64,000 nt of DNA from Pseudomonas sp. St316. GTDB taxonomy: Bacteria; Pseudomonadota; Gammaproteobacteria; Pseudomonadales; Pseudomonadaceae. Of this stretch, positions 37,801-45,661 are shown one piece after another; the first letter of the stretch is position 1, and the number at the start of each line of letters is the position of its first letter. The translations under genes and the position numbers were made by a program. The notes below the pieces were generated by a model, which worked only from the letters and a program-made list of their open reading frames with translations, was not told the DNA's origin and made no database searches. The stretch spans positions 124,001 to 188,000 of the forward strand of contig NZ_AP021901.1 of the NCBI RefSeq assembly GCF_018325905.1. The letters run 5' to 3'.

Positions 37801-39427
37801 TGCGATCGGCTTCCTCGGGCTCCATCAGTGCGGCGACATAACGGTAACCCCGTTCGTCGATGTTCCCGTGCCCACGCATCTTTCCCTCCAGCGCCAGCAT
37901 GGGCAGTTGAATGCGCAATTGGGAGGTGTACAACTCTTCGCGGCGGGCCGATTCGCTGGGATCGTCGAGCAGTTTGCGCTTCACCAGATCGGGATAGACG
38001 CGACCGATATCGATTTTGGTGATGAGGCTTTCGACGTAGTCGGTCGTCATCCAGGTGGGCAACACCTTGCCGTCCAGGGACCTGAGGGTTTTGTTGCCCA
38101 GGGGCAGTGCAATCAGGTTTTGCAAGGCCAGCTCAACGAGATTGAAGCGGGTGGTGTCAAATTTGCCCGGAACGATAAACGAACCCCAGGCCACGAGGCT
38201 GCGTATCTGGATCTCGATGTTCTCCGGGTCGAGGGTTGCGGCGTCGGCATGGTCCGCTTGCATCTGCTGCTTGAGGGCGTTCAACGCAAACGCCCGGATA
38301 GGCGCAATACCGTCCAGGTAAGTCTTGCCAGCATGGGAACTGCTCAACGCCGACAGGTTTTTCATGTTCTGTGCGAACAGAATCTGATCGGAAACCGACG
38401 CTGCCAGCAGCCAGTCGGGTATTTTTTTTTCGAACCATGTCGCGCCGAGGCCTTTATCTTCGTCCAGCCCGCTGGTCACTGGCTGTTCGTTCTCGGTGGA
38501 TTCGATTTTTTCCAGAGCGGGCGTACCAAGGATCTTGACCTGCATGGCGATCAACCCGCAGGCCTTGTGATCGAAAATGTTGCCGGCGGGTTCATACAGC
38601 CGCCACTGGATTTTCTTGCGCAACGAGGTGTCCAGTTGCGTCGGGAGAAATTGCCCCAGCGCTTGCTGCGACTCGAATTTTTTGTAGCCGTCGCGCAGCG
38701 AGTACGCAAGGATGACGTCTTTGCTGGAGATCGTTCCGATCAGTACCACCAGCGAGTTTTCGTTCAGGCGATACAGCTCGGTCCCGTCAACTTCATCGAT
38801 GTCGATCAGGTACGCGTGAGTGTCGTAGCGATCATGTTGCTTGCGGTCCTCCAGGTCGGGGTAAAGGAACAATTGCCGGGCCATGTTGCATTCAGTCGCC
38901 GTCCAGCCATTGACCTCATTGACGTCCCAGATCTTGCGCAGCGTTCTGGAGAGTTCATGCCAGCGTGGGCCGGATGTGCCCACTGGAGCGTTCCAGTACG
39001 CCAATTGTTGTTCTTGGCAGGCGCTCAACATGACGGGCTCCAGTTCGTTGATCAGTGCCCCGATCTGTTCGATCCGCACCGGTAGGTGCACTTCCGGGGT
39101 TCTGATCGGTAGCTGGGTCAGAAAGTGCACGCCTTCGATCAGCAGGGTCGATTCGCTCACGCCCACTCGTTCGGCCACCATATCGCTAAGGGTTTCGTAG
39201 CGAGTGGGCAGTTCCACGATTTCGCCGTCGATAATGTCCCAGCGAGGTTCGCCAACAACCGTGTTGCGCGGATCGAGGTCCAATGTCGGATACATTTTCT
39301 TGAGGGCCCTGCGCAGGAGCACAGCGGCGACTTCCGGGGAGGTGGGGCCTGCGAGGAGCTGATTGAACACAGCATTCTTGAGGCTGGCCTCGGGTGTAGC
39401 GTTCGTGGTTGTAGAGGTTCTGGTCAT
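34829..39427 (-). CDS. Giant dermonecrotic-toxin-like protein (DUF6543 type)
   Basis: 1532 aa, ATG at 39427 with GGGAG upstream. It resembles the same large-toxin group as the 1769-aa protein: an N-terminal helical and acidic domain (PEASLKNAVFNQLLAGPTSPEVAAVLLRRALKKMYP), FDHKACGLIAMQVKILG, LRRLAFISKQQLLPAED, and the hallmark ending-half elements WLIFNLALPYLGAAVGTAVWFWQIL (about 718-742) and WEAFVDLLLNLAMAITSHA (about 760-780), which could be membrane-inserting hairpins. A segment YERQGLRYAKVENKWFNVTMVGEKVCIVDG (about 900) matches the family beta repeat. The C-terminal ~550 residues are long charged helices; no protease, glycosyltransferase or deaminase motif is recognisable. No signal peptide; delivery route and target unknown. 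Confidence 0.78.
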   Translation of the reverse strand: MTRTSTTTNATPEASLKNAVFNQLLAGPTSPEVAAVLLRRALKKMYPTLDLDPRNTVVGEPRWDIIDGEIVELPTRYETLSDMVAERVGVSESTLLIEGVHFLTQLPIRTPEVHLPVRIEQIGALINELEPVMLSACQEQQLAYWNAPVGTSGPRWHELSRTLRKIWDVNEVNGWTATECNMARQLFLYPDLEDRKQHDRYDTHAYLIDIDEVDGTELYRLNENSLVVLIGTISSKDVILAYSLRDGYKKFESQQALGQFLPTQLDTSLRKKIQWRLYEPAGNIFDHKACGLIAMQVKILGTPALEKIESTENEQPVTSGLDEDKGLGATWFEKKIPDWLLAASVSDQILFAQNMKNLSALSSSHAGKTYLDGIAPIRAFALNALKQQMQADHADAATLDPENIEIQIRSLVAWGSFIVPGKFDTTRFNLVELALQNLIALPLGNKTLRSLDGKVLPTWMTTDYVESLITKIDIGRVYPDLVKRKLLDDPSESARREELYTSQLRIQLPMLALEGKMRGHGNIDERGYRYVAALMEPEEADRKVDGQPIVLRRLAFISKQQLLPAEDIVTNMFVIGPKNPDAGPCLLYRPLLEPQLCQYPSSSNLLYAIRQTPELRQSVLAWLPDEVRSNYSRYIFSGPLPSPWIIVEFVTDPFASLLNSAPVGLSEETLGPDFLPVLFKANANALVELADRQSVSNSETRWSTFKQAGWLIFNLALPYLGAAVGTAVWFWQILDDIETLMQDSEHANEQATWEAFVDLLLNLAMAITSHAIDHAREGTRSRRAAAPEVIEKPVELVKPKLTIEKLTPSTGKELSTEHYASIHSSGALTGKSAEGAKHLETFSVEAPENPGQPHADGMLKGLYERQGLRYAKVENKWFNVTMVGEKVCIVDGKDPSRLGPPLRLDTHDHWHIDNRLRLRGSGSKGAMQKVIADTHRRSVQLLAELNHFEEKKPEHQALLTMNAQELNSASGPAREIKRNVYLSTLKTQRESYEEALNILTQWPVFQSRPDAPKARLGYLNAQINFTFEEIDALKERFTPALRTAMDMATIDVAVMEQQHVDAAENMIRVGEAMNERLDYMETRFSRLKVLGREGFEFIRQHRGRMPTYKSDGIRLIQLDMYRHLCLSLESVHTMPEGWAVINQLVDSATIAFQSLHDAIEERSVIRLDEQIDAFGSLTEQFTALEEQLEYVGTEYKDSARPAELNRLSKQIGGLKKRALLHLAQALDERSNRRSLGNPYEPRPRFRKKFIRARFWGLVSGEPRLTKMQEETDWVDVKNPVTDKIIATFHRKGTGEWVPHALTDTPQIVPPLAVSLAKGQALIDGLAAFQTQVEEHMNAPGRSPTGLGMILNAHANRMEKVGIAIKKAIDSASNETVEVSVKQKRTAEALRTELKTQAKTLYEEAFDAVLNVIKHRSPTMDGVIWLKSRNRLSITKLKNRQKNKGPLHGYLDRYEIKDVKENKTLWFADFRYSTDWTPAHAYLSGRLKTPEQVSKGTSANATQELTQRQLIDLYRSEIAVDQAREVFFPKRPT

Positions 39428-39542
39428 CTGACGCTCCCTGTCTTGCGAGAGGTGGAATCCCCACCGCTGAATGCGTTGGGGATTCCATGCTAGGGAGGGA
39501 CAAGACAGGGAAGGTGGTAACTATGTATATGCCCAGCAAACC

Positions 39543-39612
39543 TTGTGGCGAGGGGATTTAGCGAGCCGTCGCACCGCCCCGCTGAGGCTGCAAGGCTTTC
39601 TCCTCGCCACAG
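39543..39612. repeat. Palindromic repeat of the GTGGCGAGG family
   Basis: Left arm TTGTGGCGAGGGGATTT and right arm CTTTCTCCTCGCCACAGG enclose about 35 bp with a GC-rich core. It sits between the second toxin gene and the PotF-like gene, 6 bp beyond the latter's stop codon. Confidence 0.75.
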
Positions 39613-39618
39613 GCGTAT

Positions 39619-40719
39619 CTACTGCCCGGATTTGATCCGGGTCCAGGCCCGTGTCCGTGCCCGTTCGGCATCCCTGGGCAATGGTTGCAAGGTGTAAAGC
39701 GTGGCCATCGCCGCCTCGGTCGGGTACAGGTTGGGATTGCCGCGGATCGCCGGGTCGACCATTTCCGTGGCGTCTTTGTTCGGGTTCGGGTAGCCGACGA
39801 AATCACTGACCGGCGCGATCACCTGCGGCTGCAACAAGTAGTTGATGAAGGTGTAGGCGTCGTTCGGGTTTTTCGCCCCCTTGGGGATGGCGAGCATGTC
39901 GAACCAGATCGGCGCGCCTTCCTTGGGCAGGCGCATGTCCACCGTCACGCCATTCTTGGCTTCCTTGGCGCGGTTGGCCGCCTGGGAGAAGCTGCCGGAG
40001 TAACCGACGGCTACGCAGATGTCGCCGTTGGCGATGTCGGCCATGTACTTGGACGAATGGAAATAGGTGATGTACGGCCGGATCTTCAGCAACAACGCCT
40101 CGGCCTTGGCATAGTCCGCTGGCTTCTTGCTGTTGGGGTCCAGGCCCAGGTGCTGCAAGGCCAGCGGCAGGATCTCCGAGGGTGAATCGAGCAGCGCCAC
40201 GCCGCACTGCTTGAGCTTGCTGATGTTCTCTTCCTTGAAGATCAGGTCCCAGCTGTCCACCGGCGCGTTATCACCCAGGGCCGCCTTGACCTTGTCCGGG
40301 TTGAAGCCGATCAGGATGGTGCCGTACATGTAGGGCACGGCGAACTTGTTGCCCGGGTCGTTGGCTTCGATCAGCTTCATCAGCTTGGGATCGAGGTGGT
40401 TCCAGTTCGGCAGCTTGTTGCGGTCCAGGGGTTGGAATACCCCGGCCTCGATCTGCTTGGCCAGGAACACGTTGGACGGTACCACCACGTCATAGCCGGA
40501 ATTACCCGTCAGCAGCTTGGCCTCCAGGGCCTCGTTGGTGTCGAAGATGTCGTAGACCAGCTTGACCTGGCTGTTCTGCGCCTTGAAATCGTCCAGGGCC
40601 TTGGGCGTGATGTAGTCGAACCAGTTGTAGACGCGCAAGGTGCGCTCCTCGGCCTGGACCGCGCCGCTAAGCAGCGCGGCGCACAGGGCCGGGGCCATTA
40701 AACGCTTGAGTCTGTTCAT
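39619..40719 (-). CDS. Polyamine ABC transporter periplasmic binding protein (PotF/SpuD-like)
   Basis: 366 aa, the length of PotF/SpuD proteins, from the ATG at 40719 with GAGGAA upstream; the signal peptide is MNRLKRLMAPALCAALLSGAVQAEE. Signatures: LRVYNWFDYITPKALDDFKAQN, YDVVVPSNVFLAKQIEAGVFQPLDRNKLPNWNHLD, FAVPYMYGTILIGFNPDKV, YSGSFSQAANRAKEAKNGVTVDMRLPKEGAPIWFDMLAIPKGAKNPNDAYTFINYLLQP. It binds putrescine or a related polyamine in the periplasm. It follows the acetylpolyamine deacetylase gene directly; no ATPase or permease is adjacent, so it must share a transporter elsewhere or feed the deacetylase. Confidence 0.93.
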   Translation of the reverse strand: MNRLKRLMAPALCAALLSGAVQAEERTLRVYNWFDYITPKALDDFKAQNSQVKLVYDIFDTNEALEAKLLTGNSGYDVVVPSNVFLAKQIEAGVFQPLDRNKLPNWNHLDPKLMKLIEANDPGNKFAVPYMYGTILIGFNPDKVKAALGDNAPVDSWDLIFKEENISKLKQCGVALLDSPSEILPLALQHLGLDPNSKKPADYAKAEALLLKIRPYITYFHSSKYMADIANGDICVAVGYSGSFSQAANRAKEAKNGVTVDMRLPKEGAPIWFDMLAIPKGAKNPNDAYTFINYLLQPQVIAPVSDFVGYPNPNKDATEMVDPAIRGNPNLYPTEAAMATLYTLQPLPRDAERARTRAWTRIKSGQ

Positions 40720-40730
40720 GCTGTTATTCC

Positions 40731-41762
40731 TCATGGGGCGCTTTGGAAACCTTCAAGAACGTTCACGGCATTGATGCCGATTTCTGCCACCGCGTAGCCG
40801 CCTTCCATCACGAACAGCGTCGGTTTGCCGAGCGCCGCGATGCGCTTGCCCATCGCCAGGTAGTCCGGGCTGTCGAGCTTGAATTGCGAGATGGGGTCGT
40901 CCTTGAAGGTGTCCACGCCCAGGGACACGACGATGACATCGGCACCGTAGCCCTGGATTTGCCCGCAGGCCTGCTCCAGCGCCGCGCTCCAGGTGTCCCA
41001 GCCTGAGCCGGCCGGCAAAGGGTAGTTGAAGTTGAAACCCTCGCCTTCACCCTCACCCTGCTCATCCGCATAACCCAGGAAAAACGGAAACTCCGCCTCC
41101 GGATGACCATGGATCGACGCGAACAACACATCGCTGCGCCCGTAGAAAATCGATTGGGTGCCGTTGCCGTGGTGGTAATCCACATCGAGGATCGCGACCT
41201 TCTTATGACCCTGGTCGAGAAAGGCCTGGGCGGCGATGGCGGCGTTGTTCAAGTAGCAATAACCGCCCATCAAATCGCCAGCGGCGTGGTGCCCCGGCGG
41301 ACGGCACAACGCAAAGGCACCGCGCGCCCCGCGTTGGATGTCCGCCTGGGCGGTCAGGGCGACTTGCGCAGCGCTGTAAGCCGCCTGCCAAGTGCCGGCG
41401 GTAATCGGCGCGCCACCGTCGAAACTGTAATAACCCAGTTGGCCGTGCAGGCTCGTCGGTATGACCGTGCGCAAGGTCCGCGCCGGCCAGGTGTAGGGCA
41501 ACAAATCACCGTCGCGGTTGTACTTGGCCCAACGGTCCCAGGCGCCTTTGAAGAATTCCAGGTACGCCGCGCTGTGAATGCGCTGGATCGGCCCCAGGCC
41601 AAAATCCAGCGGCGCCTCCACCGGCCCCAACGCCTGCGCCTTGACCCGCGCCAACACATGATCGGCCCGGGACGGCATTTCGAAGCAAGGCATTAATTGC
41701 CCATCCATCAACTCGCAGCGCCCGTGGTGCAGGTGGTGATCATCTGAATAGATCGTCAGCAT
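40731..41762 (-). CDS. Acetylpolyamine amidohydrolase (histone deacetylase family)
   Basis: Zinc hydrolase that removes acetyl groups from acetylpolyamines in the cytoplasm, allowing their catabolism (AphA/AphB of P. aeruginosa). 343 aa from ATG 41762 with GGAG upstream. HDAC-fold features: LTIYSDDHHLHHGRCELMDG, CRPPGHHAAGDLMGGYCYLNNAAIAA with the His dyad, the zinc ligands in VAILDVDYHHGNGTQSIFYG and SLGVDTFKDDP, and the C-terminal VMEGGYAVAEIGINAVNVLEGF. The loop PEAEFPFFLGYADEQGEGEGEGF matches the class that acts on polyamines. The pairing with the polyamine-binding protein supports that substrate over protein acetyl-lysine. Confidence 0.92.
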   Translation of the reverse strand: MLTIYSDDHHLHHGRCELMDGQLMPCFEMPSRADHVLARVKAQALGPVEAPLDFGLGPIQRIHSAAYLEFFKGAWDRWAKYNRDGDLLPYTWPARTLRTVIPTSLHGQLGYYSFDGGAPITAGTWQAAYSAAQVALTAQADIQRGARGAFALCRPPGHHAAGDLMGGYCYLNNAAIAAQAFLDQGHKKVAILDVDYHHGNGTQSIFYGRSDVLFASIHGHPEAEFPFFLGYADEQGEGEGEGFNFNYPLPAGSGWDTWSAALEQACGQIQGYGADVIVVSLGVDTFKDDPISQFKLDSPDYLAMGKRIAALGKPTLFVMEGGYAVAEIGINAVNVLEGFQSAP

Positions 41763-42142
41763 TTTTGTTCTCCGCAAGGCTGATCCGGTAGCTCACAGTC
41801 TTGCGGTGCGCGGGGGGTTTGGAGAACGGCAGGAGAGGCCAAAAGGGGATCGAAATGGCCAAAAGGTTTGACCGTAAATCGCCCCTTGTTGGCGCGGGTG
41901 TGCGCGGGGTTGGGGCATGGAGGTTTGTGTGGAACCCGCATTGAGCTCGATACCTCAACTCACCGGCTTTCGCCTGAGGCGGTCAGCATTGATAGATTGA
42001 TTAAAAACGCACTTTATATTTTAAGGGGCTACTTATTATTAGGAAATCGTATATAAAACTGTCATTTCTGACAGTGCTTAAGTTTATAAATGTTTTCTAG
42101 TCTATCTGGCAATGGTCATCAGGCAACATGAATGGAGCCAGC
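41763..42142. other. Intergenic region upstream of the lectin gene, A+T-rich on the right
   Basis: 380 bp. The left half carries the aphA-type gene's minus-strand promoter. From about 41985 base composition drops sharply (TTAAAAACGCACTTTATATTTT and similar), marking the edge of the A+T-rich island containing the lectin gene and its likely promoter. No further gene is seen. Confidence 0.55.
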
Positions 42143-42661
42143 ATGAAGAGTAAAAGCACACCCGATGCAGATAAAGCACCTGAACAGACAAAAGGAGCCC
42201 CTGGGCCTTCCCTCATAATCCAACCAGGAATCTATAAAATATATTCATTTTTAAGCAACTACAAACTAGTCGACATGGCCCTAAACGAAGATAGTCAAGG
42301 TAGACACAATGTTAAATTACATGACGACAGTAATGCGCCGGAAGCCACATGGCACATTAAGTATAATGGCAACGGAGAACATTGGATCGCCAATGGACGA
42401 TACCAAGCAAGGGTAGTCCGGGTCTACGATGGAAATGTAATTACCTCCCCCTTGCAGGGTAGCATGGGCCCGGAATTTTATTGGATATTCAAGGATGCAG
42501 GTTCCGGAGGTTTTTTCTATATCCAAAACAAACGCTACGGCACAGTAATGGATGTAAGGGGGGGGCAAACAGCGAACAATACCAACATTATCGACTACGC
42601 TTATGGTGGAACGGAAAATCAAAGATTTAGATTGTGGAGAATAGGAGACACTCCTGGCTGA
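42143..42661 (+). CDS. Ricin-type beta-trefoil lectin domain protein
   Basis: 172 aa; the ATG at 42143 has GGAG five bases upstream, while 42128 is an alternative. After a charged, Pro-rich N-terminus (1-30, MKSKSTPDADKAPEQTKGAPG) come trefoil-type repeats: GIYKIYSFLSNYKLVDMALNEDSQGRHNVKLHDDSNAPEATWHIKY, then GGFFYIQNKRYGTVMDVRGGQTANNTNIIDYAYGGTENQRFRLWRI, with the QxW-like motif ending NQRFRLW and the WxI variant earlier. Members bind sugars and often serve as toxin or adhesin modules. No signal peptide or enzymatic domain is visible, so it may be a stand-alone lectin. The gene and its flanks are much lower in G+C than neighbours, consistent with recent acquisition. Confidence 0.85.
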   Translation: MKSKSTPDADKAPEQTKGAPGPSLIIQPGIYKIYSFLSNYKLVDMALNEDSQGRHNVKLHDDSNAPEATWHIKYNGNGEHWIANGRYQARVVRVYDGNVITSPLQGSMGPEFYWIFKDAGSGGFFYIQNKRYGTVMDVRGGQTANNTNIIDYAYGGTENQRFRLWRIGDTPG

Positions 42662-42833
42662 AGCCATACACATGAAGGATATGCCAGGCTCTGTACGAAA
42701 CTCTTCGAACCCATTCCAACTGTGTGAACCCAGGATCCAGTAAAGTTCGCGACCATCGAAGGCAGGAGTCTCCGAAGGCAAAGCGATACAAACTCCCTGA
42801 TGAGTCCTGTTGGTGGAAAAGAGATTGGAATAG

Positions 42834-42864
42834 AAAAAGGCATATCGAATTGATATGCCTTTTT
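42834..42864. terminator. Intrinsic terminator after the lectin gene
   Basis: A perfect palindrome AAAAAGGCATATC / GATATGCCTTTTT with a short AATT centre, followed by TCTTTG. It would end transcription from the lectin gene about 170 bp after its stop codon and can work on both strands. Confidence 0.92.
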
Positions 42865-42948
42865 CTTTGCTCTGGTTGCTAGCGCGGGTCGACTTTATCC
42901 AGCACTCAATTCGCTAGCAATTAACTCAGTTCAATCAGTTGCTCAATA

Positions 42949-43040
42949 CCTGTGGGAGCGAGCTTGCTCGCGATTGCATTGTATCAGCCACATCGCAGTT
43001 GACTGACACACCGCCATCGCGAGCAAGCTCGCTCCCACAC
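42949..43040. repeat. REPIN upstream of the SulP gene end
   Basis: Inverted REP pair with canonical arms around about 45 bp, 65 bp beyond the stop of the SulP gene. A lone, degraded arm (ATGGGAGCGGGCTTGG) follows at about 43086. Confidence 0.92.
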
Positions 43041-43104
43041 TGGATCTTGGTATTCATCAAATAGCTGTCCAAGCCCAGCCCCCTTATGGGAGCGGGCTTG
43101 GGTA

Positions 43105-44634
43105 TCAGGCAGAGGCTGCGCCAACCCCCACCGTGGTACGCAACCGCCCTTCCAACCGGCGCTTGAGCCCGCGGGATTCGATCAGCAGTTTCGAACCCTT
43201 GCTGGCGTTCGCCCGGCCCCATTCTTCCAGCAACTCCAGGCACGAGTGGTCGATGTAGCTCAGGTTATTGAGCGGCACATGCACGGTCGAGCCCGTCGGT
43301 ATGCTGCCCAGCACTTGGGTCAGCGCCGGCACCTTGAGGAAGGTCGCCGCCCCGACCAGGCGCAGCTCCATCTCGCCTTCCCGGGGCAGGTCGATCAGGC
43401 TGATTTTCAGTCGCGAGGCTTTCCAGGCAAGCTTCGCCAGGGTCAGGCCGAAACCGATCAGCACGCCGGTCAGCAGGTCGGTGAAGATGATCGCCAGTGC
43501 CGTGGCGGCGTAGGTGAACATCGGCATCCGGCCATAGCGGCCCAGGCTGCGAAACGCCTTGAGGTCCACCAGTTTGAAACCGGTGTACACCAGCACACCC
43601 GCCAGGCTCGCCACCGGAATGCTTTGCAGCACGCTGGATAGCAACAGCACGAAGAGCAACAACCACAGGCCGTGGAAAATCGTCGACATGCGCGTGGTGG
43701 CACCGGCCTGGACGTTGGCCGAGCTGCGCACGATCACGCCGGTCATTGGCAAGGCGCCGAGCAGGCCGCAGAGCATGTTGCCGATACCTTGCGCCGACAG
43801 TTCCCGGTCGAAGTCTGCACGTTCACCGCTGTGCATGCGATCCACGGCGGCGGCTGACAGCAGGGTTTCGGCACTGGCAATGAAGGCGACCGCGAACGCG
43901 GCGATCAGCAGTGTCGGGTCGGCCAGGTTCAACAGGTCCGCCGGGCGCAGCCAGTCAATGGCTTCGGCGAGGTTCTCGGGGACTTCCACACGTTTGACCT
44001 GCAAGGCCAACATCAGGCTGGCGATGGTCGCCAGGCCTACGCCAAGCAAGGCGCCTGGAATGAAGCGCAGGCTGTGGGGACGAAATTTTTCCCACAGCCA
44101 CATCACCGCAATCGTCGACAACCCGAGCAGGCCGGCCTGCCAGCCCAAGGATGGCAAGGCCTGGGCCACTGCCGCCGGGAACGCCGCCAGGTTATCCAGC
44201 CCTGACGGCTTGGGCGCGGCGTCGAGCATCACGTGGACTTGGGACAACACGATCAGCACGCCGATACCCGCGAGCATCCCGTACACCACCGCAGGTGCGG
44301 TGACCCGGAACCAGCAGCCGAGGCGAAAGCGCCCGGCCAACAATTGCAGCAGACCGGCCAGCAGCAGGATCGGCCCGAGCATTGCCACGCCATGTTGGCG
44401 CACCAACTCGAAGACCAACACCGCCAACCCAGCGGCCGGGCCACTGACTTGCAGTTTCGAACCGGCCAGGAAACCCACCACCAAACCACCGATGATCCCA
44501 GTGATCAGGCCTTTGGCCGGTGGCAGGCCGGAGGCGATGGCAATGCCCATGCACAAGGGCAGCGCCACCAGGAAAACAACCACCGAAGCCAGCAGCTCCC
44601 GTGGCAGAACAGCTTTTAATTGAGCAGCACGCAT
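43105..44634 (-). CDS. SulP family anion transporter with STAS domain
   Basis: 509 aa inner-membrane transporter with about a dozen hydrophobic segments and a C-terminal STAS domain (about 410-495, LVGAATFLKVPALTQVLGSIPTGSTVHVPLNNLSYIDHSCLELLEEWG). ATG 44634 with GGGAGAG upstream. The core motif ASGLPPAKGLITGIIGGLVVGFLAGSKLQVSGPAAGLAVLVFELV is SulP-typical. SulP proteins carry sulfate or bicarbonate. Its partner is the beta-carbonic anhydrase gene ending 92 bp upstream on the same strand, an arrangement also found in P. aeruginosa (PA0102-PA0103) and cyanobacterial BicA-like systems, which favours bicarbonate as substrate here; this is inference. Confidence 0.92.
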   Translation of the reverse strand: MRAAQLKAVLPRELLASVVVFLVALPLCMGIAIASGLPPAKGLITGIIGGLVVGFLAGSKLQVSGPAAGLAVLVFELVRQHGVAMLGPILLLAGLLQLLAGRFRLGCWFRVTAPAVVYGMLAGIGVLIVLSQVHVMLDAAPKPSGLDNLAAFPAAVAQALPSLGWQAGLLGLSTIAVMWLWEKFRPHSLRFIPGALLGVGLATIASLMLALQVKRVEVPENLAEAIDWLRPADLLNLADPTLLIAAFAVAFIASAETLLSAAAVDRMHSGERADFDRELSAQGIGNMLCGLLGALPMTGVIVRSSANVQAGATTRMSTIFHGLWLLLFVLLLSSVLQSIPVASLAGVLVYTGFKLVDLKAFRSLGRYGRMPMFTYAATALAIIFTDLLTGVLIGFGLTLAKLAWKASRLKISLIDLPREGEMELRLVGAATFLKVPALTQVLGSIPTGSTVHVPLNNLSYIDHSCLELLEEWGRANASKGSKLLIESRGLKRRLEGRLRTTVGVGAASA

Positions 44635-44725
44635 GGCGACTCTCCCGCAGTTTTCTTCAGGCATGGCGAGGCCCTACCGCGCAAATAGCGGTAAGGCTGA
44701 ACCACACAAGGATGTTTAGGAGTGG

Positions 44726-45457
44726 TTAGAAGCGCGCTTTGGGCGTCGCCACCGGTATCGGATGGCTGCCATCGAGCGGTAGGAAACGTCCCTGGTCCGC
44801 GTCGTAGGCTTTGATCTCGCTGGTCTCGATGTTGTACACCCAGCCGTGGATGAACAACTGACCGTTGGCCATGCGCGAGGCCACCGAAGGGTGCGTTCGC
44901 AAATGCTGCAACTGTGCGATCACGTTCTCTTCGGTGAGGATGGGCATGGTCTGCTTTTCGTCACCGCACGGACAGTTGTCGTGGACCATGGTCTTGGCCA
45001 CTTCGGCGTGGCGCAGCCAGGCTTTTACCGTGGGCATTTTTTCCAGGGTGTCGGGGTTGAGCACCGCACGCATGGCGCCGCAATCGGAATGGCCGCAGAC
45101 AATGATGTGCTGCACGCCGAGGGCCAGCACGGCGTATTCGATGGCGGTGGAGACGCCGCCGTTCATTTGCCCGTAAGGCGGAACGACGTTGCCGACGTTA
45201 CGGGTCACGAACAGGTCGCCGGGGGAGCTATGGGTGATCAACTCGGGCACGATGCGCGAATCGGCGCAGGTGATGAACATCGCCCGGGGTTTCTGGGCGG
45301 TGGCGAGTTTCTTGAAGAGTTCTTCCTGCTGCGGAAAGATCTCGTGATGGAAATGCAAAAAGCCGTCAACAATATGCTGCAGCGCTGCATCGGCGGTTTC
45401 CGCCTCGGGTTGGGCTGAAGCCGACGCAGCCAACGGCTGTTTATCCTTGTCACTCAT
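44726..45457 (-). CDS. Beta-class carbonic anhydrase
   Basis: Zinc enzyme converting CO2 and water to bicarbonate and a proton. 243 aa from ATG 45457. The zinc ligands are visible in the CADSRIV motif (Cys and Asp, with the Asp-Arg dyad) and in IVCGHSDCGAM (His and Cys). Other family features are FVTRNVGNVVPPYGQMNGGVSTAIEYAVLALGVQH and GWVYNIETSEIKAYDADQG. An N-terminal 25-residue Ala/Ser/Gln-rich stretch precedes the domain. It is upstream of the SulP transporter and likely co-transcribed; in P. aeruginosa the equivalent pair was described as psCA1 with a transporter. It feeds bicarbonate to carboxylases such as pyruvate carboxylase. Confidence 0.95.
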   Translation of the reverse strand: MSDKDKQPLAASASAQPEAETADAALQHIVDGFLHFHHEIFPQQEELFKKLATAQKPRAMFITCADSRIVPELITHSSPGDLFVTRNVGNVVPPYGQMNGGVSTAIEYAVLALGVQHIIVCGHSDCGAMRAVLNPDTLEKMPTVKAWLRHAEVAKTMVHDNCPCGDEKQTMPILTEENVIAQLQHLRTHPSVASRMANGQLFIHGWVYNIETSEIKAYDADQGRFLPLDGSHPIPVATPKARF

Positions 45458-45661
45458 GATTCATCCTCTTTGACGGGTATGACGCCAGTGGCTGGTTAAA
45501 AAACGTCCAGGTCGAAAGGCCCGACCTGTCAGTCACTCGCTGAACAAGGTAGCGGTCGAAACTTAACTCAAACTGAATCGAAGGCTCTAGGACAACGATT
45601 GCAGAGGTGGCAAAACACTGGCGCAGATCATGTCCAGCAGCCGTTCCAAGGTCAACTTTAA

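Larger units (their letters stand above)
42662..43104. other. Intergenic region with terminator and REPs
   Basis: 443 bp: A+T-rich sequence downstream of the lectin gene, the terminator at 42834-42864, the REPIN at 42949-43040 and a lone REP arm near 43086-43101. A 74-codon minus-strand frame at 42619-42843 has no ribosome-binding site. Confidence 0.6.
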
